A DNA stretch of 64,000 nt from assembly GCF_002076895.1 (NCBI RefSeq), contig NZ_CP020465.1, positions 2,046,001 through 2,110,000 of the forward strand. The letters are read 5' to 3'. This document shows, piece by piece, positions 9,006 through 18,184 of the stretch. The translations under genes were made by a program, and so were the position numbers. The notes beneath the pieces are model-generated. The model was not told the DNA's origin. It saw only the letters and a program-made list of their open reading frames with translations, and made no database searches. Source of the stretch: Cognaticolwellia beringensis (lineage in GTDB: Bacteria > Pseudomonadota > Gammaproteobacteria > Enterobacterales > Alteromonadaceae). Each line of letters opens with the position of its first letter. The first letter of the stretch is position 1.

Positions 9006-9409
9006 GACGATAATTACTGGCTATAATATTAATGGGTTTCTAGTATATTTTCAGCAAAAATCGATAAAAATTTGGCTGACAGTTGATATGAAAATTAGCC
9101 GAGCTTTATTTGTAGTGCAGTGATTAATTGTCACGAAAGCTATGAAAGCATAATTTAAATTCAGTTTTTCCTAATAATAAACAGTTCAAGTTCAAAACCC
9201 TTGTGTCTTTGCAAGGGAATCGTAAGTTGGATAAAAACGCATCATAAATTTATTACTAGGTGCTTTTATTGCATCAATTGTAACTTTAACTTAGTAAAAT
9301 AATAGCTTAAGCACATTAATTCTATAAAACATTAGAAAATTGCAAAAGTTGATTGCAAAACACCTGCTTTTCGAGGCAAGCTAAACAGATACAAAATAGA
9401 GGGTTCGTC
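9006..9409. other. Divergent promoter region between the acyltransferase gene and proB
   Basis: These 404 bases must hold the start signals for both divergent units. The one structure I can point to is a small hairpin, CCCTTG-N8-CAAGGG (9198-9217), without a T-run. I see no leader peptide, riboswitch or small gene. Confidence 0.4.
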
Positions 9410-10507
9410 ATGCAATTTAATCGTGTGGTAATAAAAGTTGGCAGTGCATTGGTTTCACCGGATGCCCAAGGCTGTAGCGGTAAGTACATACTTGCTATTG
9501 CGCGTTTTATTACTCAATGCCAAGAAGCGGGCAAAGAAGTTATTTTGGTTTCATCTGGCAGTGTTGCCGCTGGTAGAGGTTTAATTGCGCACGGTTCTCC
9601 TAATCCATCAATTCCCACAAAGCAAGCGATGGCTGCGGTTGGGCAAATGAAGATGATGGCGAATTGGCAACGTTTTTTTGATGTGCCTTGTAGCCAGTTG
9701 TTGATAACCCATGGGGATTTAAAAGATCGTCAACGTTATATTAGTATTAGAAACACCTTAAGAATATTATTAGAAAATGGCGTAATTCCTATTGTTAACG
9801 AAAACGATACGGTAGCAACGGAAGAACTAAAAGTGGGCGACAATGATAATTTAGCCGCCTTAGTCGCTGTGGTTAGTGAAGCGGATAGTTTGTTTATTTT
9901 AAGCGATGTTGATGGTGTTTTTGAAGAAGACCCGCGTATAAATCCACAAGCTAAGTTAATTCCTGAAATCGCTAAAATAGATGAATCTATTTATGCTATG
10001 GCTGGCGCTACCAATAATCATATTGCAACTGGTGGGATGAAAACCAAGATTCAAGCGGCAGACAAAGCGGTAGAAAACGGTATCGAAACCTATATCTTAA
10101 ATGGTAGTCGTGGAGAGGTATTTGAACAAATATTACGTGGTGAAAACCCTGGTACCCACTTTGTTGCAAAAGAAAGTGCAACACGGGCACGCAAACATTG
10201 GCTAAAACACACCTTAAAAAGCAATGGCACCGTGTTATTAGATGCTGGCGCTGTTAGTGCTTTAAAAAATAAAGGCGCGTCATTGTTACCTTCTGGGGTG
10301 ACTGACACCACTGGAGATTTTAAAGTAGGCGACTGTGTCGATATTTACGATGCTAAAGGTGGCCAATATATAGCGAAAGGTATCAGTCAATATAATGTTC
10401 GAGATCTTAAACGAATTAAAGGCAGTAAAAGTGACGAAATATCGGCTCTGCTAGGATGTTGTCCAAGTAAAGTGGTTATTCATCGTGACGATATGGTGAT
10501 GTTGTAG
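9410..10507 (+). CDS. proB: Glutamate 5-kinase
   Basis: ProB phosphorylates glutamate with ATP in the first step of proline synthesis. The 365-residue protein has the amino-acid-kinase fold, with VVIKVGSALV at the N-terminus, LVSSGSVAAG, PIVNENDTVA, and the KVGDNDNLAALVA and LSDVDGVFEEDPR blocks. A C-terminal PUA domain starts at about residue 275. I chose the ATG at 9410 because a GAGGG Shine-Dalgarno lies seven bases upstream and the product then matches E. coli ProB (367). An upstream in-frame start at 9353 would add 19 unconserved residues. proA is not adjacent, unlike in E. coli, so it must lie elsewhere. Confidence 0.95.
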   Translation: MQFNRVVIKVGSALVSPDAQGCSGKYILAIARFITQCQEAGKEVILVSSGSVAAGRGLIAHGSPNPSIPTKQAMAAVGQMKMMANWQRFFDVPCSQLLITHGDLKDRQRYISIRNTLRILLENGVIPIVNENDTVATEELKVGDNDNLAALVAVVSEADSLFILSDVDGVFEEDPRINPQAKLIPEIAKIDESIYAMAGATNNHIATGGMKTKIQAADKAVENGIETYILNGSRGEVFEQILRGENPGTHFVAKESATRARKHWLKHTLKSNGTVLLDAGAVSALKNKGASLLPSGVTDTTGDFKVGDCVDIYDAKGGQYIAKGISQYNVRDLKRIKGSKSDEISALLGCCPSKVVIHRDDMVML

Positions 10508-10524
10508 TAACTACAGTAATGGCG

Positions 10525-10566
10525 CAGTATTAGCTTATCATAAGGTTAATACTGCTGATTTTTTCA
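10525..10566 (+). terminator. Terminator of proB
   Basis: The hairpin CAGTATTA ... TAATACTG (10525-10532 with 10547-10554) is followed by CTGATTTTTTC. It lies 17 bases after the proB stop codon. Confidence 0.75.
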
Positions 10567-10644
10567 CTAAATATCTGTCACAGTAACGCCAAATAAAGTC
10601 ATAACGGTTGTTAAGCAAAAAGTTTCACTCGGTAAAACTCATTT

Positions 10645-11154
10645 CTAAAACTCCACCCTTAACCCCTCTTCCACTATGCTTAAACTGTTGGGCGAAAATT
10701 GAAATAGTTCGTTGCTAATGTGATTAAAGTCAATCAACACCGATATAGGTAAGTGTTGTCCTATAGTATTTTTGATAGCGTTAATTGATGTTTCAGATTT
10801 TGGAAAGGTATTATCAATAATTTCAAATTTAGTGATTAAAGGATTACTCACTTTTAACGAATTTGAGGCTTTATCAAAGAAAATTTGACCTTTAAATGTT
10901 GTGTTGGCAATGAGACGGTGACCATTATTTATGACCTTTATTTGGGCCGTAATCGCAACAGATTGAGTTGCAGCATATAGCGCTAAATAAGGTTCAGTAG
11001 CTTCTAAATGGTATTCCATGTAAGTTTGCGTTATAGGGAACCTTAAGTTCAAAATACTATTGAGTTGGCGCTCTGACATGGTCAAGCCTAACGCGAGTAC
11101 TTGTTGGCTAAATACAACACAGATGAAAACCAATACAGATATTTTCTTTATCAT
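10645..11154 (-). CDS. DUF1439 family exported protein (YceB-like)
   Basis: This 169-residue protein has a signal peptide (MIKKISVLVFICVVFSQQVLA). The remaining domain is beta-rich and starts LTMSERQLNSILNLRFP, typical of DUF1439 proteins such as E. coli YceB. There is no cysteine at the cleavage site, so it is more likely periplasmic than a lipoprotein. The fold is related to lipid-binding SMP/TULIP-like domains, but no function is established. It follows the LapA-like gene by 21 bases on the same strand and is probably cotranscribed. Confidence 0.75.
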   Translation of the reverse strand: MIKKISVLVFICVVFSQQVLALGLTMSERQLNSILNLRFPITQTYMEYHLEATEPYLALYAATQSVAITAQIKVINNGHRLIANTTFKGQIFFDKASNSLKVSNPLITKFEIIDNTFPKSETSINAIKNTIGQHLPISVLIDFNHISNELFQFSPNSLSIVEEGLRVEF

Positions 11155-11175
11155 TACTTCCTACCTATTTGAATA

Positions 11176-11367
11176 TTACTTGCGATTACTTTTTAAAATT
11201 AGACCAATAAGCAGTCCTATCACTAACATCAGACCAATGAGGATAGCTCGTGGCATTGAAAACTCCCAGAATAGAAATGAAATACTGACGGTTGCTATAT
11301 TCTGAAGCACAATAACCAGACATAAAATCGATAATATTAAAATCAAATATCTATTTAGCTTACTCAT
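11176..11367 (-). CDS. LapA/DUF1049-like small inner-membrane protein
   Basis: This 63-residue protein consists of two transmembrane helices. The segment between them reads NIATVSISFLFWEFSMPRAI and is followed by a second helix ending LILKSNRK. This is the pattern of the lipopolysaccharide assembly protein A domain (DUF1049). In E. coli LapA works with LapB in controlling LPS synthesis; no lapB is adjacent here, so a role in LPS is only suggested. It is the first gene of a pair with the DUF1439 gene. Confidence 0.75.
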   Translation of the reverse strand: MSKLNRYLILILSILCLVIVLQNIATVSISFLFWEFSMPRAILIGLMLVIGLLIGLILKSNRK

Positions 11368-11551
11368 ATTTCTCTCCTAATTTTCAGGGCTTAAAATTTA
11401 ACTGATACCTATTTATACCAACCTCAAACTAAATTATACCAAGGGGTTAAGTCCATGGGTTGAAGGTATTAATTCTTAATAATATAGATGCGATAATATT
11501 GATAAAAGTCACACCTTGAATGAAATAAGTCTTAAACTTATTTTATTAGGA

Positions 11552-12382
11552 TTAGTCCGTAATTATTTCAATCGAGCTTTCAAACTCTGTCGTAAAGCGT
11601 TGAAGTTTATTTTGATTAATAAATTCAGTTACTTTCGCCACATAGTGCTTACCCTCTTCGGAATATTCTGTCAGTGCTTTTGCTAACGTAACACCAGTAA
11701 ACGACGCCTCTTGTTGACGTAAAAGTGCTCGGTTTTCTCTGAGTTCAGTGTAAGAGTCATGGGTATTTAAGTTGAGGATATAGCTACGAACAGACATATT
11801 AATAGAGTCGAACTTGGCAACTTCGTGGCCTTTGCCTGATTCCCTTGACGATGGCACCATGCCGCAACCTTCTGAAAAGCACCATTGACCAAATAAATTA
11901 TTACCTTGTTTAGCAAATCTTGATGTTCCCCAACCAGACTCAATGGCCGCTTGTGTTAGGGCTAAAGATGGTGGTACATAGTCGACTCTTTTGAGTAGCT
12001 CATCAAATGTGTCGTTATCAATGTACTCATTTGCTAATTTATAGTTTTTTGAAATATTAAGTAACCAAGCTTGCTGTTTAGCACTAAGCTTCGCTATAGG
12101 AATACTTCTTAGCATGTTGATGAGTTTTCTTAATTGTAATACGTGATTATTTTCGGCTTGAATAATTGGGTATAATGTTACAAAGAAAGCTTCCTTCTTT
12201 TCTCTCACGTCTACGATTTTTGAAAAATCAGGCAAGCTCTTCATGCTTGCATTCACTTTTGCTTCAACCTTTGGTATTAATAACCCTGAACTGTCACCCT
12301 TGATAACACTATCGATGAGCACAAGCGTAAAGAGTGCGCTAAAAAATATAGCGGGTATTTTCAATTTGAACTTACTTTTCAT
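11552..12382 (-). CDS. Bax-like glucosaminidase-domain protein
   Basis: This 276-residue protein has one N-terminal hydrophobic anchor or signal (about residues 8-25). Its C-terminal glucosaminidase domain carries the catalytic-type motif LALTQAAIESGWGTSRFAKQGNNLFGQWCF. The rest reads like E. coli Bax (274 residues), including SVRSYILNLNTHDSYTELR and the ending around YVAKVTEFI. It is probably a peptidoglycan N-acetylglucosaminidase acting in the periplasm, with the E of AAIESGWG as general acid. It lies 136 bases downstream of the ECF sigma gene on the same strand and could be read through from it. Confidence 0.85.
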   Translation of the reverse strand: MKSKFKLKIPAIFFSALFTLVLIDSVIKGDSSGLLIPKVEAKVNASMKSLPDFSKIVDVREKKEAFFVTLYPIIQAENNHVLQLRKLINMLRSIPIAKLSAKQQAWLLNISKNYKLANEYIDNDTFDELLKRVDYVPPSLALTQAAIESGWGTSRFAKQGNNLFGQWCFSEGCGMVPSSRESGKGHEVAKFDSINMSVRSYILNLNTHDSYTELRENRALLRQQEASFTGVTLAKALTEYSEEGKHYVAKVTEFINQNKLQRFTTEFESSIEIITD

Positions 12383-12518
12383 GCTCTAACCTAAGATTTA
12401 TTTAAAATTATGCATTATACCATTGTCGTCGTAAGTTCACTTTTTTTAAAAGTACGACGACCAATTATACTGGAATAGAAAATCACATAATTTGGCGCTT
12501 TAAGATGTTTAATGCACT

Positions 12519-13109
12519 TTATATCTCTTGATCTTCAGAGCGAGCGCTGACAGCCATTTTCTCTAACGCACGTTTATAGCGCATTTTTACTGTGCTTAAT
12601 TTTTCCTCAACCACCAAAGCTATATCACTAAAATCAAGATCGCCAGCAATTCGAAACACAACAATTGAGCGTTCTTCTATACTCAATTGAGCTAACAGGT
12701 GTTCAATATTTTCATTGCCTTCTGCTAAGCTACTTGGTGTGTCATCCATGACGACATATTCAGCTTCATCGAGCCCGACTAAATCGAGCTGCTTCTTCCT
12801 AAGCCTTGTTAAAGCTTGGTTATGTGCAATCCGATAAATCCAAGTTTTAAAGCTGGCTCGGTCTTCAAATTTAGCAAGATTATTAAAAACATTAAGCATA
12901 GTGTCATTAACAGCCTCTTCCGCTTCTTGTCTCGAGCCCAAATACCGATAACATACTTTTATAAGCTTGTGATGATATCGATGAAAAAGCACTTCATAGG
13001 CCGTTGTCACATAAGGAAGTTGCAAGCGTGCAATATGAACAAGCTCAACATCATCTTTTTGAGACAAACGATCAGAGACACGAATATTGTCGCCCTCTGA
13101 TATGGTCAT
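12519..13109 (-). CDS. ECF (sigma-70 group 4) RNA polymerase sigma factor
   Basis: This 196-residue protein has sigma region 2 (EAEEAVNDTMLNVFNNLAKFEDRASFKTWIYRIAHN without sigma-1.1 or region 3). Region 4 (LSIEERSIVVFRIAGDLDFSDIALVVEEKLSTVKMRYKRAL) follows at about residues 140-190. Length and layout are typical of ECF factors that control envelope or stress regulons. Its start lies 7 bases after the stop of the MscS gene upstream, so it is the distal gene of an operon with that channel and a small membrane protein. No classical anti-sigma factor is next to it. The 92-residue membrane protein two genes upstream is the only candidate. Confidence 0.88.
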   Translation of the reverse strand: MTISEGDNIRVSDRLSQKDDVELVHIARLQLPYVTTAYEVLFHRYHHKLIKVCYRYLGSRQEAEEAVNDTMLNVFNNLAKFEDRASFKTWIYRIAHNQALTRLRKKQLDLVGLDEAEYVVMDDTPSSLAEGNENIEHLLAQLSIEERSIVVFRIAGDLDFSDIALVVEEKLSTVKMRYKRALEKMAVSARSEDQEI

Positions 13110-13116
13110 TAATCGC

Positions 13117-14022
13117 TCACTTTTCTTTAGTTGTTTTACTTAGCTTAGCCGTTTTACTTGGTTTAGCCGCTTTAGTTGGTTTAGCTGGCTCACTCATTTG
13201 TGTCGTGAGATATTTTTGTGTCAGTAAATCCTGATTCGGAATACTCAAACGTTTGCCAGCTTTATTTTCAATCAAGGTATTCACCGTTGAAACAGCAACC
13301 ACATTGCCGACAAAGCCATCAAACTCTACTTCGTCACCTGGCGATAATTGCTCTCTAGCATATATACCTGAAACAATACTGTTTGCTATGGTTTTAGTGC
13401 CTAAGCCTAAAGCCAAAGCCAATGCGACACCTAAACTGGCAATGAGTACCGTAAAGATAGTATTTAGTAAGGCCATTTCTAGTTCTAGTTGACCTGTCAC
13501 CAGTGAGAAAGTAATAAATAACACCAGTAGTTGGAGCACACGACCTGCTGCAGCACCATATTCAACACCTAAACTATCAAGCGAACTTTCAACTTGTGTT
13601 TTCACTAAGTTAGCGATAAACAGTCCGATAAGTGTAATAACAACCGCACCTAAAAGTTTTGGCAAGTACAGCACAAATTCATCGAGGATGGCTGAAAATC
13701 TATCTAGACCTAGGGTATCTGCACCGGCTACAAGTATGATTAATACAAAAAAGACATGCAGTAATCTGCCAATCATTTCTGATGGTGTTAATTTTAGCCC
13801 CAGTGTTTTAATGGCGTTGTCGACACTAAGTTTTTGGCAAAGTGAATCAAAACCAAGTTTTTCTAAAATTTGAGCAACCCACTTTGTGATCACCTTAGAA
13901 ATGAACAAGCCAATAAATATAACAATTATAGTGGCGATAAGATTAGGTAAAAAACCTGCTATTTCAGTCCAAAACCTAGCCAGTGCATTACTGAATGAGT
14001 GGCTCCAAGCATCTAAATTCAT
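13117..14022 (-). CDS. Small-conductance mechanosensitive channel (MscS type) with Lys/Pro-rich tail
   Basis: This 301-residue protein has three N-terminal membrane helices, including the conserved TM-helix segment, and a pore helix region ALLNTIFTVLIASLGVALALALG. The beta domain follows with EQLSPGDEVEFDGFVGNVVAVSTVNTLI. It lacks the long extra domains of KefA-type channels. The last 25 residues are an unusual low-complexity tail of alternating Lys with Ala, Pro, Ser and Thr, encoded by imprecise DNA repeats at about 13118-13190. The start overlaps the stop of the 92-residue gene by one base, and the sigma gene follows at 7 bases, so all three are one operon. Confidence 0.9.
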   Translation of the reverse strand: MNLDAWSHSFSNALARFWTEIAGFLPNLIATIIVIFIGLFISKVITKWVAQILEKLGFDSLCQKLSVDNAIKTLGLKLTPSEMIGRLLHVFFVLIILVAGADTLGLDRFSAILDEFVLYLPKLLGAVVITLIGLFIANLVKTQVESSLDSLGVEYGAAAGRVLQLLVLFITFSLVTGQLELEMALLNTIFTVLIASLGVALALALGLGTKTIANSIVSGIYAREQLSPGDEVEFDGFVGNVVAVSTVNTLIENKAGKRLSIPNQDLLTQKYLTTQMSEPAKPTKAAKPSKTAKLSKTTKEK

Positions 14023-14300
14023 TATAGTTCTCCGGTGTTAATATTGTTTTTTGGTGACTTTTTATTTAATAATTTTTGTTTCTGTTGGTTGTGGAGTTCA
14101 AGTTTGCGTTTTGCTGAGTACATTGAGGCACCAAATCCCAGAAAAATCACCCAAATCCAGCCAACAAAAAGACCCGTTACGTCTTTAACTGCCGTAATAT
14201 TTGACGATGTCGACAATACTTTTTTCAATGCTTCATCTTCGTCAGATTGAGGTGTGTCTTCTTGCCACATTGTTCTCAATTTGTCTTCGTCAAAACTCAT
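14022..14300 (-). CDS. Small single-pass membrane protein, possible anti-sigma-like factor
   Basis: I do not recognise this 92-residue protein by family. It has an acidic N-terminal stretch (FDEDKLRTMWQED), one clear membrane helix at about 41-62 (FVGWIWVIFLGFG), and a basic C-terminus. The N-terminal L-x-x-x-W pattern followed by a single helix resembles small membrane anti-sigma factors, and an ECF sigma gene lies in the same operon. This is inference only. It shares one base with the MscS start (TAATG), showing tight translational coupling. Confidence 0.6.
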   Translation of the reverse strand: MSFDEDKLRTMWQEDTPQSDEDEALKKVLSTSSNITAVKDVTGLFVGWIWVIFLGFGASMYSAKRKLELHNQQKQKLLNKKSPKNNINTGEL

Positions 14301-14319
14301 TTATGTTCTCCAAAAAGTA

Positions 14320-14352
14320 AACGGGATGCTGTTAATGAAAACAGCATCCCGT
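14320..14352 (-). terminator. Terminator after the OmpA-family lipoprotein gene
   Basis: The hairpin AACGGGATGCTGTT with AACAGCATCCCGTT has a 14-bp stem. On the minus strand it is followed by TTTACTTTTTGG. It lies just after the OmpA-family stop codon and abuts the Shine-Dalgarno region of the 92-residue gene, so it could act as a partial terminator in front of the MscS-sigma operon. Confidence 0.8.
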
Positions 14353-14359
14353 TCGCCAA

Positions 14360-15793
14360 CTAGTTAATGATTAAAATTTCTACGCGTCTATTTTGTGCAC
14401 GACCTTCAACTGTTTCGTTACTGGCAACTGGCTTTTCTTTACCAAATCCAGTTGACTCAATACGGTTAACATCTATATTGCCGACTTGACTCATAAAGTT
14501 TGCCACGGTTTGCGCTCTATTTTTAGAGAGTGCAAGATTTAACTCTGCGCTACCGGTCGAATCTGTGTGTCCTGAAACCACGATTTTAGAATTTGGGAAT
14601 CGGCTAATAGCATCATTAATTTTATTTAATAAAGGAAAGTTAGATGATTCAATTTCACTACCACCGGGCTTAAAAGCAAAGCCTTGTGCACGAATTAATA
14701 CATTATCTAACTGTCTATAGACTGCAGCTTCTTCCTCATTAAACAGTGATTGCACGCCAGCAAATCTGGCATTGTCTTCACGTTTGGCTTTTTGTTCTTG
14801 TTCAAGTTCCATTTGTGCCGACAAAATAGCTTGGTCTTTGTCCTTTGCCAAGCGAGCTTCACGCGCTTCCAAGGTAACTAATTCACTGTTGAGGTTATCA
14901 GTACGTTGGCTGGTTTGTGTTAACGTTTTATTTGCGTAAGCAACAACTTCTTTGTTAGACAGATTAAAAGGTAAGCTCGTTGCAATTGGAGACAAAGCAT
15001 ATTCAAGTTGTTCTTGATACCAAATCAGTTTTTGTTCTTCAGTAAACTTGGCGTCTTTGAAATACTTGTTCATTTCAGCAATACCTTGAGCTCGCTGAAT
15101 AAGCCAAATGGCACGGTTAGAATGCACATTGGCTTTTTGCGTATTAGATCTATCGGCTTCTAGGGTATTTAAAGCAAGTTGGTACTCATCTTGTGCTTGA
15201 GCAAACAAGATAGGGGCAACATCATCCAAATCCTGTTTAGAGGCTGTACTGATAGTATTTTTAGCGACGCTTAACATATTGGTTTTCAACGCTGTAAGTT
15301 CAATGGCTAAATATTGATTTTTTAACTCATTGATATCGCGTTTAGCGCGTTCATCTTCGCCTAGCTCAAACCAAGCAAGCATTTTCTTAAATTGTTTCTC
15401 TGCATCATTAAAGCGTTCAGGTACCAGTTTGTCAGCATTAACGCTAAGCGCTTTTTTGCGCGCATTAAATGCTTCTTCAAATACGTATTTCGCTTTGTTT
15501 GTTTGTGCGATCGCTGCGTTCACTCTATCAACGGTTTCCTTTGCAGTAATATCCGTTGAGTTTTTGCCTGTTTTAGCTTGCTTCAACGCATCATCATAGG
15601 CACGTTGTGCTGCTTTTATTTGTTCTGGTGCATAAAAGGCTAAATCGTCTTGCTCAGCTTGTACTAAAAGTTGGCTGGCTTGATTTAATGTTGGAAATTG
15701 CTTCATCATTTCACTTTCAGATAATGTAGCATTAGAGGCACAGCCTGTAATTAATACTAGAGTCAGTGCACTGGCAATTAGTGTTTTTTTCAT
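14360..15793 (-). CDS. OmpA-family lipoprotein with helical N-terminal domain
   Basis: This 477-residue protein begins with a lipoprotein signal (lipobox ITGC, Cys18). A long Ala/Gln/Lys-rich helical region follows (about 25-340), resembling DUF4398-type domains. The C-terminal OmpA peptidoglycan-binding domain (about 355-477) holds VVSGHTDSTGSAELNLALSKNRA and ends GRAQNRRVEILI. It probably links the outer membrane to the cell wall. It is upstream of the membrane-tension and sigma cluster but separated from it by a terminator hairpin, so coregulation is possible but not shown. Confidence 0.85.
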   Translation of the reverse strand: MKKTLIASALTLVLITGCASNATLSESEMMKQFPTLNQASQLLVQAEQDDLAFYAPEQIKAAQRAYDDALKQAKTGKNSTDITAKETVDRVNAAIAQTNKAKYVFEEAFNARKKALSVNADKLVPERFNDAEKQFKKMLAWFELGEDERAKRDINELKNQYLAIELTALKTNMLSVAKNTISTASKQDLDDVAPILFAQAQDEYQLALNTLEADRSNTQKANVHSNRAIWLIQRAQGIAEMNKYFKDAKFTEEQKLIWYQEQLEYALSPIATSLPFNLSNKEVVAYANKTLTQTSQRTDNLNSELVTLEAREARLAKDKDQAILSAQMELEQEQKAKREDNARFAGVQSLFNEEEAAVYRQLDNVLIRAQGFAFKPGGSEIESSNFPLLNKINDAISRFPNSKIVVSGHTDSTGSAELNLALSKNRAQTVANFMSQVGNIDVNRIESTGFGKEKPVASNETVEGRAQNRRVEILIIN

Positions 15794-16188
15794 TTTAGTG
15801 TCCTTTATATAAATGATTACGATTTCCTTTCAAGAAAGGCAATTATGACGTTTGTAGGTATAGACGACAGATAAACTTAAAAAGTCACAAAAAAAGAAAT
15901 ATAGGTGTAACTTTTATTTATTACTCTTGGTAAATACGCCCTGCAGTACTATTGATAGGCTAAAAACTTTAGGAAAACAATGTCAGCGCTTCGGTTTTAT
16001 AAACTTCATCAGATGAGTTGAATTGATTTTAGCTTTATTTTTACTTGAGAAAGTATTCGCAGTGCGCGGGACTAAAAGGGGAAAGGATATATAAATTGCG
16101 CTAACCGATTTAAAAAGCAGCCAATTAGCGCAATAATTTAGTGTTAACTTATTCGATAGAAATTAATCTGCACCTATAAGTAAGGGGA
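15794..16188. other. Intergenic region upstream of the OmpA-family gene
   Basis: These 395 bases hold no open reading frame I can support. They include the promoter region of the OmpA-family gene near 15.8-15.9 kb and the tail end of ppnP. I see no strong hairpin or repeat. Confidence 0.4.
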
Positions 16189-16506
16189 TTACTCGGCAAT
16201 ATAAGTACAGCAATAATCGGCTAATTCAATGACTTTAATATCAAATGATGCATTAGCTGGAACATAAAAAGATTGATTAGCGGTAATGGTTTGCCAAGTA
16301 TCACTACCGGGTAATAATACGCTAACTATACCTTGTTGAAATTCCATTAACTCTTTTTCAGCGGTTGCAAAAGTATATTCACCTGGCATCATAATACCTA
16401 AGGTTTTAAACGAACCATCGGCAAAAGTGACTTTTCTGCTAGTAACTTGGCCATCAAAATAAATACTTGCTACGGTTGAGATAGTGACGTTATTAAATTC
16501 TGTCAT
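16189..16506 (-). CDS. ppnP: Pyrimidine/purine nucleoside phosphorylase
   Basis: This 105-residue single-domain cupin of the DUF1255 (YaiE) family phosphorolyses a range of nucleosides to base and ribose-1-phosphate. Diagnostic blocks are IYFDGQVTSRKVTF, GIMMPGEYTF and YVPANASFDIKV. E. coli PpnP has 94 residues; the extra length is at the C-terminus (ADYCCTYIAE). An AAGGA Shine-Dalgarno supports the ATG. It lies downstream of ilvC on the same strand but is separated by a terminator. Confidence 0.93.
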   Translation of the reverse strand: MTEFNNVTISTVASIYFDGQVTSRKVTFADGSFKTLGIMMPGEYTFATAEKELMEFQQGIVSVLLPGSDTWQTITANQSFYVPANASFDIKVIELADYCCTYIAE

Positions 16507-16552
16507 GAGTTTTCCTTTTTTACTTAATCAATTTGTGCGCTATAAACAGAGC

Positions 16553-16595
16553 GCCATAAAAAAAGCGGTACCAGCCAAATGTGCCAACACCGCTT
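16553..16595 (-). terminator. Terminator of ilvC
   Basis: On the minus strand the hairpin AAGCGGT ... ACCGCTT, with an imperfect inner stem GTTGGCAC/TGGCTGGT, is followed by TTTTTTATGG. It lies 23 bases after the ilvC stop codon. Confidence 0.8.
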
Positions 16596-16618
16596 AATAA
16601 ATCTTTTAGTTTTAGCTA

Positions 16619-18103
16619 TTAAGCATTGGCTTCCACGATACGTTTCATATCAGTCATATAACCGCGTAATTCTTTACCGATAGATTCAACACCATGGCTG
16701 CGAATGGCTTCGTTAACTTCGATTAAACGCGCATTATCAACACCGTTAGATGGCGATTTTAAGCCTTCGCCTAATTCTTCTAAGGTTAGTTTGCTGGTAA
16801 ATTCTTCTAATAAAGGTACCGCAGCGTGCGAGAATAAGTAGTTACCGTATTCAGCCGTATCAGAAATAACTACGTTCATTTCGTACAACATGTTACGCGC
16901 AATGGTATTAGCAATTAACGGCGTTTCATGTAACGACTCGTAGTAAGCTGAAGCATTAATGATGCCTGAATCTACCATGGCATCAAAGGCTAATTCAACA
17001 CCGGCTTTAACCATAGCTACTACGAAAATGCCTTTATCGTAATATTCTTGCTCAGAAATTTCCGTGTCGCACGTTGGTGCTTTTTCAAAAGACGTTTCAG
17101 CGGTTTCTTCACGCCATTTTAATAGGTTAGCATCGCCATTGTCCCAATCGGCCATCATGCCAGCAGAGAAACGACCTTCGATGATGTCATCCATATGCTT
17201 TTGGAATAAAGGACGTAAAATCTCTTTTAATTCTAATGACATATCAAACGCTTTAATTTTAGCTGGGTTTGATAAACGGTCCATCATGTTAGTGATGCCG
17301 CCGTATTTTAAGCCTTCAGTAACGCCTTCGATGCCGTATTGTAATAATTTACGTGCATAACCAGCGTCAACGCCTTGAGCTAATAATTGTTTGTGACCTA
17401 AAATCGCGGCCGTTTGTAACATACCACAAAGGATCGTTTGCTCACCCATAAGGTCAGACTTAACTTCAGCGATGAAAGAAGAAGCTAAAACACCAGCGCG
17501 ATCGCCACCTGTAGCAGATGCGTATGCTTTAGCAATAGCCCAACCGTTACCTTGAGGATCATTCTCAGGGTGAACCGCGATTAGCGTTGGTACACCAAAA
17601 CCACGTTTGTATTCTTCACGTACTTCAGTACCTGGACACTTAGGTGCAACCATCACAACTGTGATATCAGAACGTATTTTCATGCCTTCTTCAACAATGT
17701 TGAAACCATGAGAATAAGCTAAAGTAGAGCCTTCTTTCATTAATGGCATTACCGCATTAACAGCTGAAGTATGTTGCTTATCTGGTGTTAGGTTTAGCAC
17801 TAAATCGGCTTGTGGGATTAATTCTTGATAGTTGCCTACAGTAAAGCCATTTTCTGTCGCCCACTGATAAGACTGACGTTTTTCTGCAATAGCAGCGTCA
17901 CGAAGTGCGTAGGAGATGTTTAAACCAGAGTCACGCATGTTAAGTCCTTGGTTTAGGCCTTGAGCGCCACAACCAACGATAACAATATTCCAATCTTTAA
18001 TGAAATTACAACCATCGCTAAACTCTTCACGTTGCATGAAACGACATTGACCTAATTGCGCTAATTTTTCGCGCAAACTTAATGTATTGAAATAGTTAGA
18101 CAT
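16619..18103 (-). CDS. ilvC: Ketol-acid reductoisomerase (class II)
   Basis: IlvC isomerises and reduces acetolactate or acetohydroxybutyrate with NADPH and Mg in valine and isoleucine synthesis. The 494-residue form is the long class II type found in enterics. The Rossmann motif [18 protein letters not shown] is at about 45, with the basic NADPH-choosing region [16 protein letters not shown] after it. Two C-terminal helical knotted domains carry the Mg-binding Asp and Glu residues. The start at 18103 (MSNYFNTL) matches E. coli IlvC and has an AGGAGA Shine-Dalgarno; a longer frame to 18133 adds 10 unconserved residues. It is divergent from its presumed regulator ilvY. Confidence 0.97.
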   Translation of the reverse strand: MSNYFNTLSLREKLAQLGQCRFMQREEFSDGCNFIKDWNIVIVGCGAQGLNQGLNMRDSGLNISYALRDAAIAEKRQSYQWATENGFTVGNYQELIPQADLVLNLTPDKQHTSAVNAVMPLMKEGSTLAYSHGFNIVEEGMKIRSDITVVMVAPKCPGTEVREEYKRGFGVPTLIAVHPENDPQGNGWAIAKAYASATGGDRAGVLASSFIAEVKSDLMGEQTILCGMLQTAAILGHKQLLAQGVDAGYARKLLQYGIEGVTEGLKYGGITNMMDRLSNPAKIKAFDMSLELKEILRPLFQKHMDDIIEGRFSAGMMADWDNGDANLLKWREETAETSFEKAPTCDTEISEQEYYDKGIFVVAMVKAGVELAFDAMVDSGIINASAYYESLHETPLIANTIARNMLYEMNVVISDTAEYGNYLFSHAAVPLLEEFTSKLTLEELGEGLKSPSNGVDNARLIEVNEAIRSHGVESIGKELRGYMTDMKRIVEANA

Positions 18104-18184
18104 CTTGTTCTCCTGAGCTTGGCTGTTGACCAAGATAATTAGTTATTTGGTCAGTTTTTTGACCTTGACGCTATCATAGCGAAA

